Below, in pieces: positions 8,645 through 17,828 of a stretch of 64,000 bases of DNA. How positions within the stretch are numbered: the stretch's first letter is position 1; each line of letters starts with the position of its first letter. The position numbers and the translations under genes are program-made. The notes below the pieces were generated by a model. That model was not told the DNA's origin, did no database searches, and saw only the letters and a program-made list of their open reading frames with translations. Source of the DNA: Pseudomonas sp. CCI4.2 (GTDB taxonomy: Bacteria > Pseudomonadota > Gammaproteobacteria > Pseudomonadales > Pseudomonadaceae); assembly GCF_034350045.1 (NCBI RefSeq), contig NZ_CP133781.1, positions 4,696,001 to 4,760,000 of the forward strand. Reading direction: 5' to 3'.

Positions 8645-9727
8645 TTACAGATTCCGCAGCGCGGCGACTACTGCATCGCCCATTTCCTGTGTTCCAACCT
8701 TGGCGTTACCCGTAGACCAGATGTCACCGGTGCGCAAACCTTGGTCCAGAACCAGGCTCACAGCCTTCTCGATGGCATCGGCGGCGTCGTTCAGATTGAA
8801 GCTGTAACGCAACATCATTGATACCGACAGAATCGTCGCCAGCGGGTTGGCAATGCCCTGCCCGGCGATGTCCGGCGCCGAACCGTGACACGGCTCGTAC
8901 ATGCCCTTGTTGTTGATGTCCAGCGACGCCGACGGCAGCATGCCGATGGAACCGGTGAGCATCGACGCCTGATCGGACAAGATGTCGCCAAACATGTTTT
9001 CGGTGACGATCACGTCGAACTGTTTCGGCGCCTTGACCAATTGCATGGCAGCGTTGTCGACGTACATGTGGCTCAACTCAACGTCAGGGTAATCCTTCGC
9101 AACTTCTTCGACCACTTCACGCCACAACTGGCTGGCTTCAAGCACGTTGGCTTTGTCCACTGAACACAGCTTTTTGCTGCGCAGACGCGCCATGTCGAAA
9201 CCTGCACGGGCAATACGACGGATCTCACTCTCGCTGTACGGCAGCGTGTTGTAGCCTTCGCGCTCGCCATTATCGAGGGTTCGGATGCCGCGTGGGGCGC
9301 CGAAATAGATACCACCGGTCAGTTCGCGAACGATGAGGATATCCAGCCCCGACACCACTTCTGGCTTCAAGGTCGAAGCCTCAGCGAGTTGCGGGTACAG
9401 AATGGCCGGACGCAGGTTAGCGAACAGCTTCAATTGCGAACGGATTTTCAACAGGCCTTTTTCCGGGCGAATCGAACGGTCCAGCTTGTCCCATTTCGGT
9501 CCACCCACCGCGCCGAGCAATACGGCGTCAGCTGCGTGAGCACGGGCCAGGGTTTCATCCGCCAATGGCACGCCGTGCTTATCGATGGCTGAACCGCCAA
9601 TCAGATCGTGACTGAGTTCAAAACCCAGCTGATATTTGTCATTGGCCAGTTCCAGCACCTTAACCGCCTCAGCCATGATTTCAGGACCGATGCCATCACC
9701 CGGGAGAATCAGAATCTGCTTGCTCAT
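8645..9727 (-). CDS. leuB: 3-isopropylmalate dehydrogenase
   Basis: 360 residues. It oxidises and decarboxylates 3-isopropylmalate with NAD in leucine synthesis. The start MSKQILILPGDGIGPEIM and the late motif with NMFGDILSDQAS are the conserved substrate/metal and NAD regions of decarboxylating isopropylmalate/isocitrate dehydrogenases. It lies downstream of leuD but is separated from it by a REP-like inverted pair rather than by another gene. Confidence 0.97.
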   Translation of the reverse strand: MSKQILILPGDGIGPEIMAEAVKVLELANDKYQLGFELSHDLIGGSAIDKHGVPLADETLARAHAADAVLLGAVGGPKWDKLDRSIRPEKGLLKIRSQLKLFANLRPAILYPQLAEASTLKPEVVSGLDILIVRELTGGIYFGAPRGIRTLDNGEREGYNTLPYSESEIRRIARAGFDMARLRSKKLCSVDKANVLEASQLWREVVEEVAKDYPDVELSHMYVDNAAMQLVKAPKQFDVIVTENMFGDILSDQASMLTGSIGMLPSASLDINNKGMYEPCHGSAPDIAGQGIANPLATILSVSMMLRYSFNLNDAADAIEKAVSLVLDQGLRTGDIWSTGNAKVGTQEMGDAVVAALRNL

Positions 9728-9763
9728 GGTTTCCTCAATTCTTTATAAAACGTAAACGAACCT

Positions 9764-9843
9764 CTGTAGGAACCAACTTGTTGGCGAAGCGGCGTATCTG
9801 ATACACCGCGTTGTACGCCTCGCCAACACGTTGGCTCCTACAG
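9764..9843. repeat. REP-like inverted pair inside the leu operon
   Basis: CTGTAGGAACCAACTTGTTGGCGAAG faces CTCGCCAACACGTTGGCTCCTACAG across about 25 bp. Same family as 7321-7395 and 50051-50117. It occupies most of the leuD-leuB gap and could modulate leuB expression relative to leuCD. Confidence 0.8.
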
Positions 9844-9849
9844 GTACGA

Positions 9850-10491
9850 TCAGTCGCGAAACAACCAAGGCTGGCTAGCCCGGTGCTTGCCTTCAAAACT
9901 GGCAATCGCATCGGCGTCCATCAAGGTCAGGCCGATGTCATCCAAACCGTTGAGCAGACAATGTTTACGGAACGCATCGACTTCAAAGCTCAACACTTTA
10001 CCGTCTGGACGGGTCACCGTCTGCGCTTCCAGATCAATGCTCAGTTGATAACCCGGATTGGCGTCGACTTGCTCGAACAATTCATCGACTTCTACATCGC
10101 TCAGAATGATCGGCAACAGGCCATTCTTGAAGCTGTTGTTGAAGAAGATATCGGCATAACTCGGCGCGATGACGCTGCAAAAGCCATATTCTTCCAGCGC
10201 CCACGGCGCGTGCTCACGGCTGGAGCCGCAACCGAAGTTCTCACGGGCGAGCAATACGCTCGCCCCTTGATAACGTTCGTGGTTGAGCACGAAATCCTTA
10301 TTCAACGGACGCTTGGAGTTGTCTTGATACGGTTGCCCGATGTCCAGATAACGCCACTCATCAAACAGGTTGGGGCCAAAACCGGTGCGCCGGATCGACT
10401 TCAGAAACTGCTTGGGAATGATCTGATCGGTGTCAACGTTGGCACGATCCAAAGGAGCGACAAGGCCGGTGTGCTGAGTAAATGCTTTCAT
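9850..10491 (-). CDS. leuD: 3-isopropylmalate dehydratase small subunit
   Basis: 213 residues, the swivel domain of isopropylmalate isomerase. With LeuC it converts 2-isopropylmalate to 3-isopropylmalate. The signature ARENFGCGSSREHAPWAL is intact. It begins 10 bp after the leuC stop, consistent with coupled expression of the heterodimer. Confidence 0.97.
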   Translation of the reverse strand: MKAFTQHTGLVAPLDRANVDTDQIIPKQFLKSIRRTGFGPNLFDEWRYLDIGQPYQDNSKRPLNKDFVLNHERYQGASVLLARENFGCGSSREHAPWALEEYGFCSVIAPSYADIFFNNSFKNGLLPIILSDVEVDELFEQVDANPGYQLSIDLEAQTVTRPDGKVLSFEVDAFRKHCLLNGLDDIGLTLMDADAIASFEGKHRASQPWLFRD

Positions 10492-10501
10492 GCTGGGCTC
10501 C

Positions 10502-11926
10502 TCAGTGTTGGATCAAGTTGCGAACGTCGACGAATCGACCGTTAATCGCCGCCGCTGCGGCCATGGCCGGGCTGACCAGGTGCGTACGACCACCCGCGCC
10601 TTGACGGCCTTCGAAGTTGCGGTTGGAGGTAGACGCGCAATGCTCGCCGGATTCCAAACGGTCCGGGTTCATCGCCAGGCACATGGAACAGCCCGGTTCA
10701 CGCCACTCGAAACCGGCTTCGATGAAGATCTTGTCCAGCCCTTCTTTCTCAGCCTGCGCTTTAACCAGACCTGAACCTGGCACCACGATCGCTTGCTTGA
10801 TGGTCGAGGCGACTTTGTTGCCTTTGGCAATGTCGGCCGCAGCGCGCAAGTCTTCGATTCGCGAGTTGGTGCAAGAACCGATGAACACCCGATCCAACTG
10901 GATATCGGTGATCGCCTGATTGGCTTTCAAACCCATGTATTTCAGAGCACGTTCAATGGAGCCGCGTTTGACCAAATCAGCTTCTTGAGCCGGGTCAGGC
11001 ACGTTTTGATCCACCGCCAAGACCATTTCCGGGGATGTGCCCCAGCTGACTTGTGGCTTGATCTGGGTAGCGTCGAGTTTAACCACGGTGTCGAACGTCG
11101 CATCCGTGTCGGACACCAAGTCTTTCCAGGCTTCAACCGCCAAGTCCCACTCTGCGCCTTTCGGGGCAAATGGACGACCTTTCACGTACGCAACGGTCTT
11201 TTCATCGGCGGCGACCAGACCCACACGGGCGCCGGCTTCGATGGACATGTTGCAGATGGTCATGCGGCCTTCAACCGACAAGTCGCGGATGGCGCTACCG
11301 GCGAACTCAATGGCGTGGCCATTGCCGCCGGCGGTGCCGATTTTGCCGATGATCGCCAGCACGACGTCTTTAGCGGTCACGCCAAACGGCAATGTGCCTT
11401 CGACCGAGACCAGCATATTTTTCATTTTCTTGGCCACCAGGCACTGAGTGGCGAGCACGTGCTCGACCTCCGAGGTACCGATACCGTGGGCCAAGGCACC
11501 GAACGCGCCGTGGGTGGAGGTGTGCGAATCGCCGCAGACCACGGTCATGCCTGGCAAGGTCGCGCCCTGCTCGGGACCGATCACATGAACGATACCCTGA
11601 CGTGGGTCATTCATCTTGAATTCAGTAATGCCATATTCGTCGCAGTTGTCATCCAAGGTCTGGACCTGCAGGCGCGACACTTGGTCAACGATGGCTTCGA
11701 TCCCGCCCAGGCGGTCCGGAGTAGTCGGCACGTTGTGGTCTACGGTGGCGATGTTGGCGTCGATCCGCCAAGGTGCGCGCTTGGCCAACCGAAGCCCTTC
11801 AAAGGCTTGCGGCGAGGTCACTTCATGAATGATGTGACGGTCGATATAAATCAGCGCCGAACCATCATCGCGCTGTTTAACCACGTGCGATTCCCAAAGC
11901 TTGTCGTAGAGCGTTTTGCCGGCCAT
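10502..11926 (-). CDS. leuC: 3-isopropylmalate dehydratase large subunit
   Basis: 474 residues from the ATG at 11926, chosen because GATGAGGAAACGTCTG precedes it and the protein then starts MAGKTLYDKLWESHVVKQ, the usual LeuC N terminus; an upstream in-frame ATG at 11965 would add 13 unrelated residues. An aconitase-type [4Fe-4S] enzyme: cluster cysteines lie in VFIGSCTNSRIEDL and in EPGCSMCLAMN. First gene of leuC-leuD-leuB-asd, divergent from a LysR gene. Confidence 0.97.
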   Translation of the reverse strand: MAGKTLYDKLWESHVVKQRDDGSALIYIDRHIIHEVTSPQAFEGLRLAKRAPWRIDANIATVDHNVPTTPDRLGGIEAIVDQVSRLQVQTLDDNCDEYGITEFKMNDPRQGIVHVIGPEQGATLPGMTVVCGDSHTSTHGAFGALAHGIGTSEVEHVLATQCLVAKKMKNMLVSVEGTLPFGVTAKDVVLAIIGKIGTAGGNGHAIEFAGSAIRDLSVEGRMTICNMSIEAGARVGLVAADEKTVAYVKGRPFAPKGAEWDLAVEAWKDLVSDTDATFDTVVKLDATQIKPQVSWGTSPEMVLAVDQNVPDPAQEADLVKRGSIERALKYMGLKANQAITDIQLDRVFIGSCTNSRIEDLRAAADIAKGNKVASTIKQAIVVPGSGLVKAQAEKEGLDKIFIEAGFEWREPGCSMCLAMNPDRLESGEHCASTSNRNFEGRQGAGGRTHLVSPAMAAAAAINGRFVDVRNLIQH

Positions 11927-12031
11927 CAGACGTTTCCTCATCAGCGGTCTATCTATGCCAATCACCCGCGCCCCGATTTTTTAACCGGTTAACACAATGA
12001 CCTCGTGGCTTGTGAGGTGAATCCTATGGGG

Positions 12032-12056
12032 TATGATTAAATAACTCAAATTCATA
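12032..12056. promoter_or_regulatory. AT-rich dyad between leuC and the LysR gene
   Basis: TATGAT and TTCATA are near-complementary arms 13 bases apart in an AT-rich stretch midway between the two divergent starts. Position and T-Nx-A form suit a LysR-type binding site; this is inference only. Confidence 0.35.
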
Positions 12057-12092
12057 TTTTTTATGCTTTGGATAACTTACTGGAATACGACG

Positions 12093-13049
12093 ATGGACTT
12101 GGCCAACCTCAATGCTTTTATCGCGATTGCCGAGACCGGTGGTTTCTCCACGGCAGGCGAGCGCTTGCACCTCACCCAGCCCGCCATCAGTAAGCGTATT
12201 GCCGGTCTGGAACAGCAACTTAACGTCAGGCTGTTCGACCGCTTGGGCCGGGAGGTCAGCTTGACCGAAGCCGGTCGGGCGCTGCTGCCAAGGGCCTATC
12301 AAATTCTCAGCGTGCTTGACGACACCCGTCGTGCGCTGACTAACCTGACCGGCGAAGTCAGCGGGCGCCTCACATTGGCCACCAGCCACCACATCGGCCT
12401 GCACCGTCTGCCGCCACTATTGCGCGAGTTCACCCGACGCTATCCCGAGGTGGCGCTGGACATCCAGTTTCTCGACTCGGAAGTGGCCTACGACGAAATC
12501 CTCCATGGTCGCGCAGAGCTGGCGGTGATTACCTTGGCACCGCAACCCCATGCGCTGATGAAAGCCGTGCTGGTCTGGGATGACCCGCTGGATTTTGTTG
12601 CTGCCCCGGAGCACCCGCTGGTCAACAATGGCCCTGTCGGTCTGACCGACGTCGCGCGTTATCCGGCAGTGTTTCCCGGCGAAAATACCTTTACTCACCA
12701 CATCGTCAGCCGCTTGTGCGAAGCTCAAGGATTGAAACCGAATATTGCCATGAGCACCAACTATATGGAGACCATCAAGATGATGGTTTCCATCGGTTTG
12801 GCGTGGAGTGTGCTGCCACGCACCATGCTCGACAATCAGGTGGCGCGCATTCCGTTACCGGGTATACAACTGACGCGCCAGTTAGGCTATATCGTCCACA
12901 CCGAGCGTACGTTGTCCAACGCTGCCAGGGCATTCATGGCGTTGTTGGACGCACAAATCATTGCCCCTGACGCCAGCATTCTTCGGGCTGAAGGGGACCA
13001 CTTGTTCGCCGCGCCTCAAGGTTTGTTGAACGATGCCCAAGACAGCTGA
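12093..13049 (+). CDS. LysR-family transcriptional regulator
   Basis: 318 residues from the ATG at 12093; this gives the canonical start MDLANLNAFIAIAETGGFS, whereas the upstream ATG at 12063 adds ten unrelated residues. The N-terminal helix-turn-helix contains LHLTQPAISKRIAGLEQQL and the rest is a periplasmic-binding-like effector domain. It is divergent from leuC across 166 bp, so leu genes and itself are the likely targets; the effector is unknown. The last 17 bases overlap the start of the next gene, which probably makes the two co-transcribed. Confidence 0.9.
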   Translation: MDLANLNAFIAIAETGGFSTAGERLHLTQPAISKRIAGLEQQLNVRLFDRLGREVSLTEAGRALLPRAYQILSVLDDTRRALTNLTGEVSGRLTLATSHHIGLHRLPPLLREFTRRYPEVALDIQFLDSEVAYDEILHGRAELAVITLAPQPHALMKAVLVWDDPLDFVAAPEHPLVNNGPVGLTDVARYPAVFPGENTFTHHIVSRLCEAQGLKPNIAMSTNYMETIKMMVSIGLAWSVLPRTMLDNQVARIPLPGIQLTRQLGYIVHTERTLSNAARAFMALLDAQIIAPDASILRAEGDHLFAAPQGLLNDAQDS

Positions 13050-15921
13050 CAGCTTGCCCTTCCTTGCACTCAGTCGGTCCACTGAACTCAGCGGACCAGA
13101 ACGACGCTTTGCGACTCTGTATAACCTCAGTCCCAACGTCGTACTCCTGACACGTCTGGACGATGGGTTGATTTGCGAGGCCAATCGCTATTTCGAAAGT
13201 TTGCTGGGCTGGCAGATTAAAGCGGTTCTGGGCCGCACGACCGTTGACATCGGCTTGTGGACCGAGCCAGCTCAGCGCTTGCAAATATTGCGGCTGATCG
13301 AAGGCGAACCCAAACCTGTCAGCCTTGAAGTTCAGTTCAACGCCAGCAATGGTCGCACCCACGACGGCACGCTCTGCGTACAGAAAATCGAGCTGGACGG
13401 CTGCGCTTATATTCTCAGTACCTTTCTCGACACCACCGAGCACAAGCGTGCCGAACAGGCGCTCAAGGACAGTCAGGAGCGCCTGGACCTGGCGCTGGAT
13501 TCTGCACAACTGGGCACCTGGGACTGGCACATCCCCTCAGGCATGCTCTATGGATCGGCACGCTCAGCGGCGTTACACGGCATGCCGGCCGAACCCTTTC
13601 ATGAATCATTTGATGCATTTTTTGACGGCGTTTCCGGCGAGGACCGTGACAACATGCGCCAAGCGTATCGCAGCTTGCGCGAAGGTCCTGCGGGCAACTA
13701 CCAAGTCACCTACCGCATCCAACTGGCGGACGGTACCTCCCGTTTTCTCGAAAGCCGCGCCCGCCTGCACCGCGACGCCAAAGGTGAGCCCTTGCGCATG
13801 GCGGGCACCTTGCTGGACATCACCGAGCAGGTTGAGCGCGAACAGCGCCTGATCAGCTCCGAAGAAAAGTTTGCCAGCCTGTTTCAAGCCAGCCCCGACC
13901 CGGTCTGCGTCACCCAATTCGATACCGGTGAGTTCATCGAGATCAATCCCAGCTTCTCCCACACGTTTGGCTGGAAAGCGGATGAAGTCATCGGCCTGAA
14001 CGTCAAGGACATCGAGTTTTGGGCCGACCCGCTAAAACGTGTGAAGCGCAACCAGCAAATTGTCCGTGACAAAGGCCTGGATAATTTCGAAGTGCTGTTG
14101 CGGCACAAGGACGGCGAACAGCTGACTTGTGTCATTTCCAGTCGCTTGATCGTGGTGGACGAACAGCAGTGCATTGTCACTAGCCTGCGTGATGTCACCC
14201 AGCAACGACGGGATGAAGCCGCGCTCAAGGCCAGTGAAGAGAAATTCGCCAAAGCATTTCACTTAAGCCCCGACGCGATCACCATCACCGAGCGTGATTC
14301 GGGTCGCTACCTTGAGGTTAATGATGGTTTCTACCGACTCACCGGTTACGACAGCGACTATGTAGTGGGCCGCACCGCGTTCGAAATTGGCATCTGGGCT
14401 GACCAGTTGCAGCGCAACCTGATCATCAATGATTTGCAGGAACACGGTCGGGTGCATCACCGGGAAATGCTCGCGCGCAATAAAAAAGGCGAGGTGTTGA
14501 CGGTTGAAGTGTCAGTGGAACCGATCACGTTGAACGATACCGCGTGCCTGCTGATGACCACCCGCGACGTCAGCCAGTTGAAGAACGCCCAAGCGCAGAT
14601 TCAGCATCTGGCCTACCACGACCCCCTCACCGACCTGCCCAACCGTGCGTTCTTGATGGAACGTCTAAGTGAACAAATCGAGGTACTCAAACGCCAAAAC
14701 CTGCGTGGTGCTTTGCTGTTTCTTGACCTTGATCACTTCAAGCACATCAACGACTCCCTCGGTCATCCGGTGGGCGACAGCGTATTGAAGATTGTCACCG
14801 CACGGCTGGAGGCCAGTGTGCGCATGGAAGACACCGTTGCGCGCCTGGGCGGTGATGAGTTTGTAGTGCTACTCGGCGGCCTGAAAGGTTCCCGGGCCGA
14901 GGTTACTTATCAGGTACGCAAGCTTGCCGACACCTTGCGCGAGTTGCTCGCCCAACCGATGTTTCTCGACGGCCAGCGTCTGCAGGTGACGCCGAGCATC
15001 GGCGTGGCACTGATCCCGGACCACGGCGAAACCCCGGCTGACTTGCTCAAACGTGCGGACATTGCGCTGTATCGGGCCAAGGATTCGGGCCGCAACACGA
15101 CGCAACTGTTCCACAGCACTATGCAAAAAGCCGCCAGCGACCGTCTACGCCTGGAAAACGATCTGCGCCTGGCCTTGGCGCGCGGCGAATTCAGCTTGCA
15201 TTACCAGCCGCAGGTAGATGCCAGGGACGACCGTATCGTCGGTGCCGAAGCATTACTGCGCTGGCATCATCCGCAAATGGGCGCCATGTCTCCGACGCAA
15301 TTCATCCGAGTGCTGGAAGACAGCGGGATGATCCTGGAAGTCGGCAGTTGGATTCTCGACGAAGCCTGCAAAGTGGGCGGCGAGTTGTTGCACAAAGCGC
15401 TGATCGATTCGAATTTCAGCATGTGCGTCAACATCAGCCCCCGACAGTTTCGCCAGAGTGATTTCGTCGAACGCGTTGAGCGTAGCCTTCGAATCCACCA
15501 CTTCCCTGCCCGCCTGCTGAAGCTGGAAATCACCGAAGGCATCGTGATCCAGAATGTGGAAGACACTATCGCCAAGATGCGCCGCCTGAAAAAAATGGGC
15601 GTCACCTTTGCCATGGACGACTTCGGGACCGGGTATTCGTCCTTGACGTACCTCAAGCGGCTGCCGGTGGATGCGCTGAAGATCGATCAATCCTTCGTCC
15701 GCGACGCCACGACCGACCCCAATGACGCCGAAATCATCCGCGCCATCGTCGCCATGGCGCAAAGTTTGAATTTGGTGGTGATTGCCGAAGGCGTGGAAAA
15801 ACCCGAGCAGTTGCGGTTTCTGGAACAACTGGGCTGTCACTTGTATCAGGGGTATCTATTTAGTGAGCCGCTGCCCCTGGAGGGTTTTGTAGGGTTATTG
15901 AGCGTGGATCAAGGGTTGTGA
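13033..15921 (+). CDS. Cytoplasmic PAS-GGDEF-EAL protein, cyclic-di-GMP turnover
   Basis: 962 residues with no membrane segment. Four PAS-type sensor domains occupy roughly residues 20-145, 147-275, 277-400 and 402-520, three of them ending in a DxT-type exit motif. A diguanylate cyclase domain follows, with intact GGDEF at 606-610, then a phosphodiesterase domain with EALLRWHHP from 739 and DDFGTGYSSL from 862. Both catalytic signatures are complete, so either activity is possible; many such tandem proteins act mainly as phosphodiesterases. The ligands of the PAS domains are unknown. The start overlaps the LysR gene by 17 bp and has a weak ribosome site, suggesting translation coupled to it. 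Confidence 0.93.
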   Translation: MPKTADSLPFLALSRSTELSGPERRFATLYNLSPNVVLLTRLDDGLICEANRYFESLLGWQIKAVLGRTTVDIGLWTEPAQRLQILRLIEGEPKPVSLEVQFNASNGRTHDGTLCVQKIELDGCAYILSTFLDTTEHKRAEQALKDSQERLDLALDSAQLGTWDWHIPSGMLYGSARSAALHGMPAEPFHESFDAFFDGVSGEDRDNMRQAYRSLREGPAGNYQVTYRIQLADGTSRFLESRARLHRDAKGEPLRMAGTLLDITEQVEREQRLISSEEKFASLFQASPDPVCVTQFDTGEFIEINPSFSHTFGWKADEVIGLNVKDIEFWADPLKRVKRNQQIVRDKGLDNFEVLLRHKDGEQLTCVISSRLIVVDEQQCIVTSLRDVTQQRRDEAALKASEEKFAKAFHLSPDAITITERDSGRYLEVNDGFYRLTGYDSDYVVGRTAFEIGIWADQLQRNLIINDLQEHGRVHHREMLARNKKGEVLTVEVSVEPITLNDTACLLMTTRDVSQLKNAQAQIQHLAYHDPLTDLPNRAFLMERLSEQIEVLKRQNLRGALLFLDLDHFKHINDSLGHPVGDSVLKIVTARLEASVRMEDTVARLGGDEFVVLLGGLKGSRAEVTYQVRKLADTLRELLAQPMFLDGQRLQVTPSIGVALIPDHGETPADLLKRADIALYRAKDSGRNTTQLFHSTMQKAASDRLRLENDLRLALARGEFSLHYQPQVDARDDRIVGAEALLRWHHPQMGAMSPTQFIRVLEDSGMILEVGSWILDEACKVGGELLHKALIDSNFSMCVNISPRQFRQSDFVERVERSLRIHHFPARLLKLEITEGIVIQNVEDTIAKMRRLKKMGVTFAMDDFGTGYSSLTYLKRLPVDALKIDQSFVRDATTDPNDAEIIRAIVAMAQSLNLVVIAEGVEKPEQLRFLEQLGCHLYQGYLFSEPLPLEGFVGLLSVDQGL

Positions 15922-15931
15922 ACCGCCAACC

Positions 15932-16250
15932 TGTGGGAGCAGGCTTGCCTGCGAAGAGGCCGGTAATCGCGATACTGATGTCGACCTGAAACCTGGGTCG
16001 CTTGCAATGACGCTTTCGTTGGCAAGCCAACTTCCACAGAGACTTCGCCAGACACGGAACAGTAGGCACTGAATATCTGATCGCAGCCTTCTGCAGCTCC
16101 TTGAATCTGTGCAGCGCAAAAAACCGTGGGACCGAATTTATTCGGGAAGGCTTTTCTTCTGACACGCTGCAGCCTCAAGCTAAACAAAGTGCAGCCCAGC
16201 TTGTTGCGCGACAGCGCAGCGTCGAAGACGTGGCGGACCCTCCTATAGGG
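15932..16250. repeat. ~319-bp composite intergenic repeat, copy A
   Basis: This fills the whole 351-bp gap between the GGDEF-EAL gene and dusC. It contains, in order, TGTGGGAGCAGGCTTGCCTG, TGATGTCGAC, GAAACCTGGGTCGC, CTTTCGTTGGCAAGCCAACT, AGTAGGCACTGAA, CGTGGGACCGAATTTATTCG and GCGCGACAGC. The same blocks occur in the same order and spacing at 32936-33252. I see no gene in it. Confidence 0.85.
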
Positions 16251-16272
16251 CATATGCCGTTCACCTAAGCGC

Positions 16273-17232
16273 TCAAGCCGCTTCGCGGTGCCTGAAACCA
16301 ATCAACTGCCCGATGCGCTGGCAATCGGTTTCGCGGCGCAGGGTATTGAACAGTTCGGTGGCTTCGGGATAGCTTTTGGTCAACAGGGCTAGCCATTGCT
16401 TCAAACGGCCGGGCGCTTGAATAGGGGTCATTTTTTCCAGCGCGTGCAGCCAGAACACGTGCACGATGGGCAGCAGTTCTGGCCAGGTCATCTCGACTAC
16501 TTCTTCGCCCGCTTCGGCCGCTGCGATCTGCCGCGCCAGGTCTGGACGTGCCACCAGCCCGCGGCCGATCATGATGTCTCGGGCGCCACAGATTTCACGG
16601 CAGCGTCGCCAGTCTTCAACGGTCCAGATTTCGCCATTGGCAACCACCGGCACGTTAACCACGTCCTGGATGCGAGCGATCCATTCCCAATGCGCAGGCG
16701 GTTTATAGCCGTCGACCTTGGTCCGTGCATGCACCACGATTTGCTCGGCACCGCCGTCGGCCAACGCCCGCGCGCAATCCAACGCCCCCTCTGGACTCTC
16801 GTAACCGAGGCGCATTTTGGCGGTCACCGGGATGTGCGCAGGCACCGCCCGCCTTACATGCTCGACAATCCGGTGCAGCAACTCAGGCTCTTTGAGCAGG
16901 ATGGCGCCGCCACGGGAGCGATTGACGGTTTTGGCTGGGCAGCCGAAGTTCAGGTCCATAACCGGCGCACCAAGTTCGCAAGCGAACGCGGCATTCTCGG
17001 CCAGGCATACCGGGTCGGAACCGAGCAATTGCAGGCGTAACGGTACGCCAGCGTCGGTTTTCGCGCCCTTGTGCAGCTCAGAAGCGTATTTGTAGAAGTA
17101 GTGAGCGGGCATCAAGCGTTCGGACACGCGGATGAACTCGGTCACGCACCAGTCGATGCCGCCGACCTGGGTCAGCACATCGCGCAGGATGTCATCGACC
17201 AAACCCTCCATGGGCGCCAAAGCAATTTGCAT
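16273..17232 (-). CDS. dusC: tRNA-dihydrouridine(16) synthase
   Basis: 319 residues. A flavin enzyme that reduces U16 of tRNA with NADPH. The TIM-barrel start MQIALAPMEGLVDDILRDVL and the catalytic cysteine at residue 98 in NFGCPAKTVN are conserved; the C-terminal helical recognition domain is present. The N terminus and spacing fit DusC rather than DusA or DusB. It stands alone between a composite repeat and the thioesterase gene; its ribosome site is weak. Confidence 0.93.
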   Translation of the reverse strand: MQIALAPMEGLVDDILRDVLTQVGGIDWCVTEFIRVSERLMPAHYFYKYASELHKGAKTDAGVPLRLQLLGSDPVCLAENAAFACELGAPVMDLNFGCPAKTVNRSRGGAILLKEPELLHRIVEHVRRAVPAHIPVTAKMRLGYESPEGALDCARALADGGAEQIVVHARTKVDGYKPPAHWEWIARIQDVVNVPVVANGEIWTVEDWRRCREICGARDIMIGRGLVARPDLARQIAAAEAGEEVVEMTWPELLPIVHVFWLHALEKMTPIQAPGRLKQWLALLTKSYPEATELFNTLRRETDCQRIGQLIGFRHREAA

Positions 17233-17305
17233 GGGTCACACTCGAAAAAAGTCCGGCAGTTTACGGGGCGGTTCCCGGATTGGAAACGTTTATGCGCTGC
17301 CGACT

Positions 17306-17746
17306 TTATGCGGGAGGGTTTATCAGCGCGGGCCCGTAGCCTTCAATGAACTCCGCAGGCATGCGCTTGGGCTTGCCGGTGGACAACTCAATACAGACAA
17401 ACGTGGTCTGAGCGCGCAGCAAGGTCACGCCATCGCTGGGACGCTTGAGCTGAAATCGGCGGGTCATTTTCAGGCGCTGGTCTGAGCTGACAATCCAGGT
17501 CGCCAGTTGCAGTTCGTCGTCTTCATAGGCGCTGGTCAGGTAATCGATTTCGTGGCGGACCACGGCCATTGCACGGTCGATTCGCCGGTATTCGGCCAGG
17601 TCCAGGCCAAGCTGCTGCGAATGCCGCCACGCGCAACGCTCAAGCCAAGTGACGTACACCGCATTATTGGCGTGCCCCAGCCCATCGATATCGTCGGACG
17701 TCACTCTCAAGTCGATGACGAATGGCGTAACCAGATCCCAACTCAT
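17306..17746 (-). CDS. Hot-dog fold acyl-CoA thioesterase
   Basis: 146 residues of the 4-hydroxybenzoyl-CoA thioesterase (YbgC-like) fold. The N-terminal motif DDIDGLGHANNAVYVTWLER matches the Asp-x-Gly-His-Asn catalytic loop of the group. Such enzymes hydrolyse acyl-CoA or acyl-ACP thioesters; the chain length used here cannot be read. GGAAGGAGCGAGC before the ATG is a strong ribosome site. It lies between dusC and the TetR gene on the same strand, with gaps of 73 and 82 bp. Confidence 0.85.
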   Translation of the reverse strand: MSWDLVTPFVIDLRVTSDDIDGLGHANNAVYVTWLERCAWRHSQQLGLDLAEYRRIDRAMAVVRHEIDYLTSAYEDDELQLATWIVSSDQRLKMTRRFQLKRPSDGVTLLRAQTTFVCIELSTGKPKRMPAEFIEGYGPALINPPA

Positions 17747-17828
17747 GCTCGCTCCTTCCTGCTTACCATTGGCGGCAAGTCACTGGCGAGCAGTGTAACG
17801 GAAGGTCGGGTCAATGGGCGCGGGACTG

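Noticed and set aside
10793..11992. A 399-codon open frame on the plus strand opposite leuC
   Set aside because: It lies wholly antisense to a clear leuC gene, has no recognisable domain and is rich in His, Arg and Gly as expected for the complement of a GC-rich coding strand. Similar long antisense frames at 2807-3859, 8027-8821 and 24128-25054 were rejected for the same reason.
15909..16301. Possible degraded gene in the dusC upstream gap
   Set aside because: The sequence is the composite repeat also found at 32936; no codon pattern or protein similarity is visible in any frame.
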